This document shows positions 41,301-47,102 of a DNA stretch of 64,000 nt, in pieces (positions within the stretch are counted from its first letter, which is position 1; each line of letters begins with the position of its first letter). The position numbers were made by a program, and so were the translations under genes. The stretch comes from Streptococcus mitis (GTDB lineage: Bacteria > Bacillota > Bacilli > Lactobacillales > Streptococcaceae), in NCBI RefSeq assembly GCF_009496155.1, contig NZ_WIJP01000013.1, forward strand, positions 4,221 through 68,220, read 5' to 3'. The notes below the pieces were generated by a model. That model did no database searches. It saw nothing but the letters and a program-made list of their open reading frames with translations, and had not been told where the DNA came from.

Positions 41301-42433
41301 CTAATGCTCCCTACTAAAGTTAAAAATATTATCAGAAAACAATATAAAACCAGAAAACTCCATCTCAATAAACTAACTGTACCTTTAATTAAAAATAGAG
41401 CTTTCTTATAATAGACATAGGCTATAAAATAATTGAATGGAATCAATAACAAATTCAACAAAATACTTTTTATATCATTACTATAACTTGTCACCGGAAT
41501 CAAACATAACAACAATGAAAATTGTAAGAAAGAGATTAAATGCGTCAACATCATTAGTTGTGCATTCTTAAAAAAGAAATTTATTTTAGAATGATTGAGA
41601 GCAGATAATTGAAGTAAAGCGAGATCTACCCCAATTGAGGATTTATGATTCCCTATTATTGCCTCCATTAATGTGATATATATTGAGGTATAAAGAAATA
41701 ATATTGATATTTTTGTGCCATCAATTGATAACATCGTCATCATATACCAAAATAGATAGGAAAGGAGAATACTAATCAAAATAAAAGAAAAAGTTAACCC
41801 TTTATTTAACCAACAAAAACGAAGCAATATAAATAGACTGCTACGAAATCTTTTTTGACTCATTCGACTGCTTTTAAAATAGAAATTACTCGCATGATTA
41901 TCTAATATCCCCATGACTAAAATAAAATAATTGAGTAGTATGGCATAAATTACAACTTGTCCTTGTTCTATAGACAATAGTCCTATAGATAAAAATAAGA
42001 ACAATTTACTTATAATTGAAAACAAACTAGGTAGAATTAAAGAAATAATTTGAATAACTATCAAACAAAGAGTAATGGATAAATAAAAATATCCAATAAT
42101 GTCTAGAAAATACAAAACAAATAAATAAATGAATGATTGTAAAATTTGGAAAGAATAATATTTCTTGACAATGGCAAGAAGATAGAGAAAAATATAGTTT
42201 TTCCTTATATAGAAAGTATTTATTTTTTTACTTTGAATAGGCAGTTTCATATTATAACGATTCAAAGTAGCGTAATCTACTACCAAAAAAAGTAAAAATA
42301 ATTTCCCTTGAAAAGGAAGATAGCTTTTAAAATAGATTGACAAACTTATGATAACAAAAAACAAAAGGGTTATCCCAATAAAATTAAGATAACCTAAAAT
42401 ACTTTCACATTCTTTTTTAGAAAGTATTTTCAT
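41297..42433 (-). CDS. large membrane protein of the circular bacteriocin operon
   Basis: A 378-residue polytopic membrane protein with about ten hydrophobic segments and no enzymatic motif. It occupies the second place of the operon, six bases after the precursor gene, like the B protein of uberolysin and circularin clusters, which is needed for production and is a candidate for cleavage/cyclisation or export. That function is by position only. AT-rich, with many ATA/AAA codons unlike the flanking housekeeping genes. Confidence 0.75.
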   Translation of the reverse strand: MKILSKKECESILGYLNFIGITLLFFVIISLSIYFKSYLPFQGKLFLLFLVVDYATLNRYNMKLPIQSKKINTFYIRKNYIFLYLLAIVKKYYSFQILQSFIYLFVLYFLDIIGYFYLSITLCLIVIQIISLILPSLFSIISKLFLFLSIGLLSIEQGQVVIYAILLNYFILVMGILDNHASNFYFKSSRMSQKRFRSSLFILLRFCWLNKGLTFSFILISILLSYLFWYMMTMLSIDGTKISILFLYTSIYITLMEAIIGNHKSSIGVDLALLQLSALNHSKINFFFKNAQLMMLTHLISFLQFSLLLCLIPVTSYSNDIKSILLNLLLIPFNYFIAYVYYKKALFLIKGTVSLLRWSFLVLYCFLIIFLTLVGSIR

Positions 42434-42439
42434 CTAGTT

Positions 42440-42736
42440 CTACCATAGAGCTGCTTTAGCAGCACTTTTCTTTTTCAACATATAAAGAACTGTTGCTGCA
42501 ATACCCGAACCAATAGAACCTACTCCTGTGATTGCACCTACAATTGAAATTACTGCTGTAACTGTACTATAAGCACTAATCAAATTGACTACAGTAGCAG
42601 CAGATCCTGTCGAAATTCCTAATGTCCCAGCCAACATAGGAAAAGAAACAACACCTAAGCTTAACCAACTAATGACTGCTAACATTGCTGAAACAATGAG
42701 AAATTTATTATGAAATTCCATTCTTTTAGATTTCAT
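42440..42736 (-). CDS. circular bacteriocin precursor (pneumocyclicin/streptocyclicin type)
   Basis: A 98-residue precursor. The last 64 residues (LAGTLGISTGSAATVVNLIS ... KKSAAKAALW) match the pattern of head-to-tail cyclised bacteriocins: a start in Leu/Val-Ala-G, a TGxAxxVVNxI helix, Gly-rich middle helices and an end in Ala-x-x-W, as in uberolysin, carnocyclin A and enterocin AS-48. A 34-residue hydrophobic leader (MKSKRMEFHN ... SFPM) precedes the predicted cut. Circular bacteriocins of this type have been described in pneumococci. ATG at 42736 has AAAAGGAG. Confidence 0.92.
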   Translation of the reverse strand: MKSKRMEFHNKFLIVSAMLAVISWLSLGVVSFPMLAGTLGISTGSAATVVNLISAYSTVTAVISIVGAITGVGSIGSGIAATVLYMLKKKSAAKAALW

Positions 42737-43097
42737 TTTAGTGTACTCCTTTTGTATATTATTTATGTTTTATTGAGAGTTAATTCGCACATGTTGTATT
42801 CCTAACTCTCTTCAAATGTTCGTCTATATTTTATACTACTTTTATTAACATATCTATAATAAATAAACTACTACATTTTCCTAGATTATCAAATTACTTT
42901 TATACGATTACTACCTCCTTTTTAGTTTACACTTCCTACATCATAAATAAACATACTCAATCCTCACAATCTTCAAATCACTCTTTTTTATATCATTGAA
43001 AATTAAGTTTCATCCTCTATACTAATGTAGGAAACCTATTAAAACATTCCTTTAATCCAATATAAGAATACTTTATTCCATTAACCTCTACCTGATA
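42737..43097 (-). promoter_or_regulatory. leader and probable promoter of the circular bacteriocin operon
   Basis: This 361-base AT-rich gap holds a TATAAAAT-type -10 near 42830 on the minus strand. A perfect 8-bp inverted repeat GAGAGTTA/TAACTCTC (42775-42782 and 42804-42811) lies in the expected leader. No gene larger than ten codons was accepted here. Confidence 0.4.
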
Positions 43098-43151
43098 TTA
43101 TAGATAGAACCAGACTCCTATACTTAAAAGGACAAATAACGTTCCAACCAT
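43098..43151 (-). CDS. 17-residue hydrophobic peptide, possible signal peptide
   Basis: ATG at 43151 follows AAAGGAGGTTTATT, an ideal ribosome binding site, and encodes MVGTLFVLLSIGVWFYL and TAA. A -10 TATACT (43195-43200) lies about 45 bases before it, just after the terminator of the regulator gene. It has no charged residue. Its position next to a PlcR/TprA-like sensor and upstream of a bacteriocin operon suggests a pheromone or regulatory peptide; a small membrane toxin or plain leader peptide is also possible. Confidence 0.5.
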   Translation of the reverse strand: MVGTLFVLLSIGVWFYL

Positions 43152-43210
43152 AATAAACCTCCTTTCTTTTTGGAATCGCTTTCTTTATGGGTTTAGTATA
43201 ACAAAAACAT

Positions 43211-43245
43211 GAAAAAACAACATGACTTAGAAGTCAGGTTGTTGG
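43211..43245 (-). terminator. terminator of the regulator gene
   Basis: AACAACCTGACTT and AAGTCATGTTGTT form a slightly mismatched hairpin followed by TTTTTTC; it overlaps the regulator's stop codon. Confidence 0.7.
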
Positions 43246-44127
43246 GAAATCTATTTGTTTTTCTGCTAAGATTCTCTGAACTAATACCTGATCGTCTAGC
43301 AATTCTGCTAGAGAAATCGCTTTTTCATAGAAACTTTCTGCCTCTAAAATATTCTTTTCTACAAATAAAGCATATTTTGCCTTTAGCAAAAATAGATGAG
43401 GTCGGTAAAAAACATGTCTTGTTTTAGCAATAATTTTCTCAAATGTTTGAATATATATCAGACTATCTTCTGTCTGAATTTGGATAAATAGGCTCAGAAG
43501 AACTTTTTCCATCTGAGCTAGGCTAGCCTTATCTTCATATTCTGAACATAGCAATACTTTTTGAGCTAACTCCTCAAAATGTTCTTTATCTTCTAATCCC
43601 ATAGCACAACAAAAGAAATACAATTCAATAATCAACAAATCATTTACAGAAAAATATTTCTTTTTTAATAGCTGCTGGAAATATTCTTCCACCAATCCTA
43701 AACCGTAGGTCGCATCTGAACTACCATAAATATCAAAACGAGCTTGTGTCACATCTACAATTAACTGCTCTTCCTCAGGCAAATTCTCATAATAGTTTTC
43801 ATATATTTCCTCAAGTATAGCTTCTTTTCGTTCGATTCTTCCTTTATCAGCGTAGGTTTGAGAATGAATCAGCTCATCTTTTAGTTTTAGGAATGCTTTT
43901 GGAATCTCTATAGCCTTAACATCTACAATATTCTGTAATGATACTCCAAGTTTATCCGCAATCAATAATAATTTAGGAAGTGTTGCTAAAGCTTGCCCAT
44001 TTTCAATACGTGCTAGCTGACGAATCGTCAACTCTGATTCATCTCCACAAATATCTATCTGAGTTTTTCCACGAGATCGCCTAATAGTTTTGATTTTATA
44101 ACCAATTTCACGTTTCAACTCATCCAT
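43234..44127 (-). CDS. PlcR/TprA-like (RRNPP-type) transcriptional regulator
   Basis: A 297-residue regulator. Residues about 8-62 are an XRE helix-turn-helix (KIKTIRRSRGKTQIDICGDE, then TIRQLARIENGQALATLP). The remaining 230 residues are helical repeats (TPR-like; for example LVEEYFQQLLKKKYFSVNDL and AESFYEKAISLAELLDDQVL), the layout of PlcR, TprA and other intracellular peptide-pheromone sensors. It lies between a 64-residue membrane protein gene and a 17-codon hydrophobic ORF, upstream of the circular bacteriocin operon on the same strand. Control of that operon in response to a peptide is an inference. Confidence 0.82.
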   Translation of the reverse strand: MDELKREIGYKIKTIRRSRGKTQIDICGDESELTIRQLARIENGQALATLPKLLLIADKLGVSLQNIVDVKAIEIPKAFLKLKDELIHSQTYADKGRIERKEAILEEIYENYYENLPEEEQLIVDVTQARFDIYGSSDATYGLGLVEEYFQQLLKKKYFSVNDLLIIELYFFCCAMGLEDKEHFEELAQKVLLCSEYEDKASLAQMEKVLLSLFIQIQTEDSLIYIQTFEKIIAKTRHVFYRPHLFLLKAKYALFVEKNILEAESFYEKAISLAELLDDQVLVQRILAEKQIDFPTT

Positions 44128-44147
44128 AGTAATACTCCTTCAGTTGA

Positions 44148-44342
44148 TTACAAAGATTTCTTTTTCTTCCTAATTCTTTTGTCAATCATGTACAAAACGA
44201 TAATCGAAAACAGCGGTGGTACAATATAACTCTTTTCACTCATTGTCAGCTGAAATCCCAGAGTTGCTAGTATCTTAAAGATGAAAATATTCATCAAAAA
44301 TAGAAAAATAAATACTAAAAAATATCTTAAAATCTTCTTCAT
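44148..44342 (-). CDS. small membrane protein upstream of the regulator
   Basis: A 64-residue protein with two membrane segments and a lysine-rich C-terminus (RIRKKKKSL). It lies 20 bases before the regulator, in one transcript with it. It is similar in size and shape to bacteriocin immunity proteins and to the 59-residue protein at 44773, but no family is recognised. Confidence 0.6.
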   Translation of the reverse strand: MKKILRYFLVFIFLFLMNIFIFKILATLGFQLTMSEKSYIVPPLFSIIVLYMIDKRIRKKKKSL

Positions 44343-44372
44343 TTCTTTTCTTCAACTTTCCTAATTTCTACA

Positions 44373-44487
44373 CCTATTTTATCAAAAAATACATATAAAA
44401 CTCCAAATAAACTCCAAACGATATAAATAAACACCTAAACTGCACTTTTTTTGCAAAAAAATAGGCAGAACAAACGTCCTACCTACT
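44373..44487 (-). repeat. terminator and degenerate comAB-promoter-like copy
   Basis: A hairpin TAGGTAGGACG/TGTTCTGCCTA with TTTTTTTG (44455-44487) and the following GTGCAGTTTAGG ... ATCGTTTGG (GTTT cores 21 bases apart) align with the terminator plus ComE repeat at 39601-39672. It is a second, diverged copy in the same orientation, so the two form direct repeats around the circular bacteriocin cassette. Here it precedes the 64-residue gene; a -10-like TAAAAT near 44380 could serve it. Confidence 0.6.
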
Positions 44488-44772
44488 AAAAATATGGTAT
44501 GAAAGGAAATTGATGTTTTACTGTCACCCTAGGCAAGCTTGGAACAAATAAATCATTGATAGTAACCTTTACGACATCCTATTTAAAGTTCCTTCAATTT
44601 CTAATATCCCCGCTATTTCTAAGCTACCTCTGGTATGATCTATTCATGGTCAGAATAGATAACACCGTTCTAAATTACGATTCATCGTTACTCCTTTTAA
44701 AGTCCAATGTAATGCATTCTGAGATTATACTCTAGTCATTTTAGCACAGACTAACAAGTCATTCTTAACTGC
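44488..44772 (-). other. remnant region with promoter and 11-codon ORF
   Basis: The minus strand has a -10 TATAAT (44724-44729) and AAAAGGAGTAACG before ATG at 44685, then only MNRNLERCYLF and a stop (44650-44685). This looks like the 5' end of a decayed small gene. Nothing else was recognised in the stretch. Confidence 0.35.
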
Positions 44773-44952
44773 TCACTCTACTCGCTTTTTATTGACCTTA
44801 TATCCTAGATAAAAGAGCCCAAATAAAACAGGGTAAATTTCTGGATAAAATAGGGTATTGATTGGATTTTTCAAAATCACATACGTTGCGATGTAGATAA
44901 TGAGTGATACGGTAAAATATCCCTCAGCAAAACCTAATAAGAATTGTTTCAT
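44773..44952 (-). CDS. 59-residue membrane protein, immunity-like
   Basis: ATG at 44952 follows AGGAGTCTATT and encodes a protein beginning MKQFLLGFAEGYFTVSLIIY and ending GYKVNKKRVE. It has two membrane segments and a basic C-terminus, typical of bacteriocin immunity proteins. It is downstream of the two-peptide bacteriocin candidates, separated from them by a BOX and a decayed stretch. The immunity role is inferred from context only. Confidence 0.6.
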   Translation of the reverse strand: MKQFLLGFAEGYFTVSLIIYIATYVILKNPINTLFYPEIYPVLFGLFYLGYKVNKKRVE

Positions 44953-44966
44953 AATAGACTCCTATT

Positions 44967-45073
44967 TATACTCAATGAAAATCAAAGAGCAAACTAGGAA
45001 GCTAGCCACAGGCTGTACTTGAGTACGGCAAGGCGAAGCTGACGTGGTTTGAATTTGATTTTCGAAGAGTATT
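44967..45073 (+). repeat. short BOX element (boxA-boxC, no boxB)
   Basis: TATACTCAATGAAAATC at one end and TTTGATTTTCGAAGAGTATT at the other, with only about 107 bases in total, so boxB is absent. Confidence 0.9.
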
Positions 45074-45138
45074 ACCTGACAAGAATGGCGGAAAAACGCT
45101 ACCATTCATATACACAAAATCCTTTTGATTCATGTTCT

Positions 45139-45300
45139 TCATTTATAGTTTTGATTATTTTTTGACAAATCTTTGCGAAAAATACCAAAATATCCTGCGA
45201 AAAGCAAACCAACTAAAGTCCATTGCTAATTAAAGGAGACTAACGAACCTGTACGAATCACATGAAGCGCGAGATTAAGAGTTATTCCCAACAAAGGAAC
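45139..45300 (-). pseudogene. decayed small membrane-protein gene
   Basis: One minus-strand frame reads PLYVPLLGITLNLALHVIRT, then an in-frame stop, then QWTLVGLLFAGYFGIFRKDL and a final stop at 45139. Two hydrophobic segments followed by a basic tail suggest a broken immunity-type gene. No start codon or ribosome site is left. Confidence 0.4.
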
Positions 45301-45358
45301 ATATAGTGGCTAGTTTAGGTAACAATGTATTGAGATTAAGGTTGCAGTAGTTCATTAT

Positions 45359-45514
45359 CTAACGCCCACGACGAGCAAAATCTGAACCGAATTTGTAACC
45401 AGCCCCAAATGCGCCAAATGCAATAGCACTTAGACCAAATATAATCGAAATAGGTTCAATCCCTCCTTCAATTACTTGCAAATCTTTCTCATCAACTACT
45501 TGAAATTTATCCAT
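45359..45514 (-). CDS. double-glycine bacteriocin-like peptide (second peptide)
   Basis: A 51-residue precursor. The leader MDKFQVVDEKDLQVIEGG ends in Gly-Gly and matches the consensus cut by C39-peptidase exporters. The 33-residue mature part has Gly/Ala-rich GxxxG-type spacing (FGLSAIAFGAFGAGYKFG) and ends DFARRGR. ATG at 45514 has AAGGAG and overlaps the preceding membrane-protein gene by eight bases. Together with the peptide at 45728 it resembles a class IIb two-peptide bacteriocin. ComAB or BlpAB could export it. Confidence 0.8.
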   Translation of the reverse strand: MDKFQVVDEKDLQVIEGGIEPISIIFGLSAIAFGAFGAGYKFGSDFARRGR

Positions 45515-45713
45515 TCTTTTCTCCTTTACTTCTATATAATAAAATGAATACCATTAAAAACAATGAAATTGTTGGTATATTAAAATCATCAAACCATGTA
45601 GGCAAGGGTAGCTTATTCACATCAGCTACCAACCTGATAATTGTATAAGATATTGAACTAAGTAATACCATAAGCTCAGGCCAAATCTTCAACATTAATT
45701 TAACAAATTTCAT
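45507..45713 (-). CDS. small membrane protein between the two bacteriocin genes
   Basis: A 68-residue protein (MKFVKLMLKIWPELMVLLSS start) with two membrane segments and a C-terminal RSKGEKNG. It lies between two bacteriocin precursor genes and overlaps the second, so it is a candidate immunity protein. The ATG at 45713 is preceded by a TATATATA run rather than a clear ribosome site; an upstream in-frame TTG exists at 45725. Confidence 0.6.
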   Translation of the reverse strand: MKFVKLMLKIWPELMVLLSSISYTIIRLVADVNKLPLPTWFDDFNIPTISLFLMVFILLYRSKGEKNG

Positions 45714-45727
45714 ATATATATACAAAA

Positions 45728-45925
45728 TTATGGTCGATTAGCATAATATCCTGCAGCTATGCCCGCACCTGCTGAAACTGTAGCAAGCGCAGCTACACCT
45801 CCAATTAATTTCCAACCAATAACTACACCACCAATAATAATTGGTGCAATTCCCCCATCCACATCCATTAACTCTTCTTCTGTAAGAGCTACAAAGTTCT
45901 GTTCCATTTTGTCAAAATTTGTCAT
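45728..45925 (-). CDS. double-glycine bacteriocin-like peptide (first peptide)
   Basis: A 65-residue precursor. The 25-residue leader ends TEEELMDVDGG, a strong double-glycine leader. The 40-residue mature part starts IAPIIIGGVVIGWKLIGGVA and is rich in Gly/Ala with several GxxxG motifs (GGVVIG, AGAGIAAG), as in two-peptide bacteriocins. ATG at 45925 has AAAGGAG. It lies about 30 bases after the degenerate last copy of the tiny-ORF array and is probably on the same transcript. Confidence 0.85.
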   Translation of the reverse strand: MTNFDKMEQNFVALTEEELMDVDGGIAPIIIGGVVIGWKLIGGVAALATVSAGAGIAAGYYANRP

Positions 45926-45955
45926 CTTTTTTCTCCTTTATTTCTATTTTTTAGT

Positions 45956-46003
45956 TTACGATTTCTGGCTCTTAAACCATTTTAAAAACCAGAATAGATA
46001 AAT
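45956..46003 (-). pseudogene. degenerate seventh unit, ATT in place of ATG
   Basis: AAAAGGAATTCAGTA is followed by ATT and then YLFWFLKWFKSQKS and a stop. The aromatic/lysine pattern and position fit the array, but the start codon has changed to ATT and the C-terminus differs. ATT can start translation weakly, so it is probably but not certainly silent. Confidence 0.5.
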
Positions 46004-46070
46004 TACTGAATTCCTTTTCGTCTCACTTATCTATTTGAGAAGTGATTTAAAATGAACAGGTAAATTTCAT

Positions 46071-46121
46071 TTATTTTAAATACCATTTGATAAACCATGG
46101 CAATAAGATTGGTAAATACAT
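46071..46121 (-). CDS. tiny peptide, array unit 1
   Basis: AAGGAG and eight bases precede ATG; the product is MYLPILLPWFIKWYLK. It keeps the invariant Met1, Trp9, Lys12 and Lys16 of the array but is the most diverged intact copy. Confidence 0.6.
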   Translation of the reverse strand: MYLPILLPWFIKWYLK

Positions 46122-46194
46122 CGCGTAGTCTCCTTCCTTTTCCTCTTACTTATCTATTCGAAAAACAATTCAAAAATGTACAACTAATTAAATT

Positions 46195-46245
46195 TTATTT
46201 AAAAAATAATTTAGTAAACCATGGGTAGAACATTGATATAAACAT
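46195..46245 (-). CDS. tiny peptide, array unit 2
   Basis: AAAGGAG and eight bases precede ATG; the product is MFISMFYPWFTKLFFK, identical to units 4 and 5 although a Phe codon differs (TTT for TTC). Confidence 0.6.
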   Translation of the reverse strand: MFISMFYPWFTKLFFK

Positions 46246-46320
46246 GAACTAGGCTCCTTTCGTTTCCCTCTTACTTATCTATTTGAAAAACAATCCAAAA
46301 ACGTACAACCAAATTAAATT

Positions 46321-46371
46321 TTATTTAAAAAATAATTTAATGTACCATGAATAGAAAATTGGTAGATACAT
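46321..46371 (-). CDS. tiny peptide, array unit 3
   Basis: AAAGGAG and eight bases precede ATG; the product is MYLPIFYSWYIKLFFK. Substitutions are mostly conservative (Phe/Tyr, Pro/Ser). Confidence 0.6.
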   Translation of the reverse strand: MYLPIFYSWYIKLFFK

Positions 46372-46445
46372 GAAGCAAACTCCTTTCCTTTTCTTCTCAC
46401 TTATCTATTCGAAAAAGAATTCGAAAATGTACAACTAAATTAAAT

Positions 46446-46496
46446 TTATTTGAAAAATAATTTAGTAAACCATGGGTAGAACATTGATATAAACAT
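46446..46496 (-). CDS. tiny peptide, array unit 4
   Basis: GAGGAG and eight bases precede ATG; the product is MFISMFYPWFTKLFFK. Confidence 0.6.
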   Translation of the reverse strand: MFISMFYPWFTKLFFK

Positions 46497-46570
46497 GAAT
46501 CAGACTCCTCTCTTTTTCCTCTTACCTATTTATTCGAAAAAGAATTCGAAAACGTACAACTAAATTAAAT

Positions 46571-46621
46571 TTATTTGAAAAATAATTTAGTAAACCATGG
46601 GTAGAACATTGATATAAACAT
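46571..46621 (-). CDS. tiny peptide, array unit 5
   Basis: GAGGAG and eight bases precede ATG; the product is MFISMFYPWFTKLFFK. The unit is almost identical to unit 4 over its full period. Confidence 0.6.
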   Translation of the reverse strand: MFISMFYPWFTKLFFK

Positions 46622-46696
46622 GAATCAGACTCCTCTCTTTTTCCTCTTACCTATTTATTCGAAAAAGAATTCGAAAACGTACAACCAAATTAAATT

Positions 46697-46747
46697 TTAT
46701 TTAAAAAATAATTTAATGAACCATGGATAAAAACCGGTCACATACAT
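46697..46747 (-). CDS. tiny peptide, array unit 6 (promoter-proximal)
   Basis: AAAGGAGG and seven bases precede ATG; the product is MYVTGFYPWFIKLFFK. It is the first unit after the putative promoter. Confidence 0.6.
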   Translation of the reverse strand: MYVTGFYPWFIKLFFK

Positions 46748-46798
46748 AAATATTCCTCCTTTTCTTCCTTATCTATCTATTCGTAATTCCCACTAAAA

Positions 46799-46826
46799 GT
46801 TCTAAATTTTTTATTTTTCCTGACAA
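46799..46826 (-). promoter_or_regulatory. putative promoter of the tiny-ORF array
   Basis: TTGTCA (46821-46826), a 16-base spacer and TAGAAC (46799-46804) lie just downstream of the acpP terminator and about 50 bases before the first ORF. The -10 is weak. Confidence 0.4.
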
Positions 46827-46860
46827 TAAAAAAGCAACACGACTTGCATGTTGCTTCTTA
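46827..46860 (-). terminator. terminator after acpP
   Basis: AGCAACA and TGTTGCT form a hairpin with a loop of about nine bases, followed by TTTTTTATTG on the minus strand. Confidence 0.85.
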
Positions 46861-47097
46861 CTATTCTTTACTTTTGACGACTTCTACCACATCTCCTACA
46901 CTTTGGAGTTGGTCAATTTCCTCATCGCTGATTTCGATATTAAATTCATCTTCCAGTGTCAAGATAAACTCCATCAAGTCAACTGAGTCCGCATCCAAAT
47001 CGTCTTTCAGACTCAAGGATTCTGTCACGACAAAGTCCTCTCCCTGTCGCTCTTGGATAATGGTCACAATACGGTCAAAAATTTCTTTTTCTGTCAT
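46861..47097 (-). CDS. acpP: acyl carrier protein
   Basis: A 78-residue acidic protein. LKDDLDADSVDLMEFILTLE carries the phosphopantetheine attachment serine (Ser38) and EFNIEISDEE is typical. It is the second acyl carrier protein gene type seen next to plsX in streptococci and works in fatty acid/phospholipid synthesis with PlsX. The two genes are five bases apart. Confidence 0.93.
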   Translation of the reverse strand: MTEKEIFDRIVTIIQERQGEDFVVTESLSLKDDLDADSVDLMEFILTLEDEFNIEISDEEIDQLQSVGDVVEVVKSKE

Positions 47098-47102
47098 CTC
47101 TT

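Larger units (their letters stand above)
45956..46800 (-). repeat. tandem repeat array, period 124-126 bp, six intact and one degenerate unit
   Basis: Each unit, read on the minus strand, contains AGGAG, seven or eight bases, a 16-codon ORF with stop, and an AT-rich tail with TTTTCGAATTC/TTCGAATA-type palindromic pieces. ORF starts lie at 46747, 46621, 46496, 46371, 46245 and 46121; the degenerate copy starts at 46003. Units 46571-46621 and 46446-46496 are nearly identical; the outer units are more diverged, as in an array that grew by unequal exchange in the middle. Confidence 0.9.

Noticed and set aside
42948..42980. Ten-codon ORF (MFIYDVGSVN) upstream of the circular bacteriocin precursor
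   Set aside because: Weak ribosome site, no family pattern; not better than chance in an AT-rich gap.
45956..46800. CRISPR-like appearance of the regular repeats
   Set aside because: The period is 125 bases, whole units are homologous rather than short repeats with unique spacers, and no cas genes are near.
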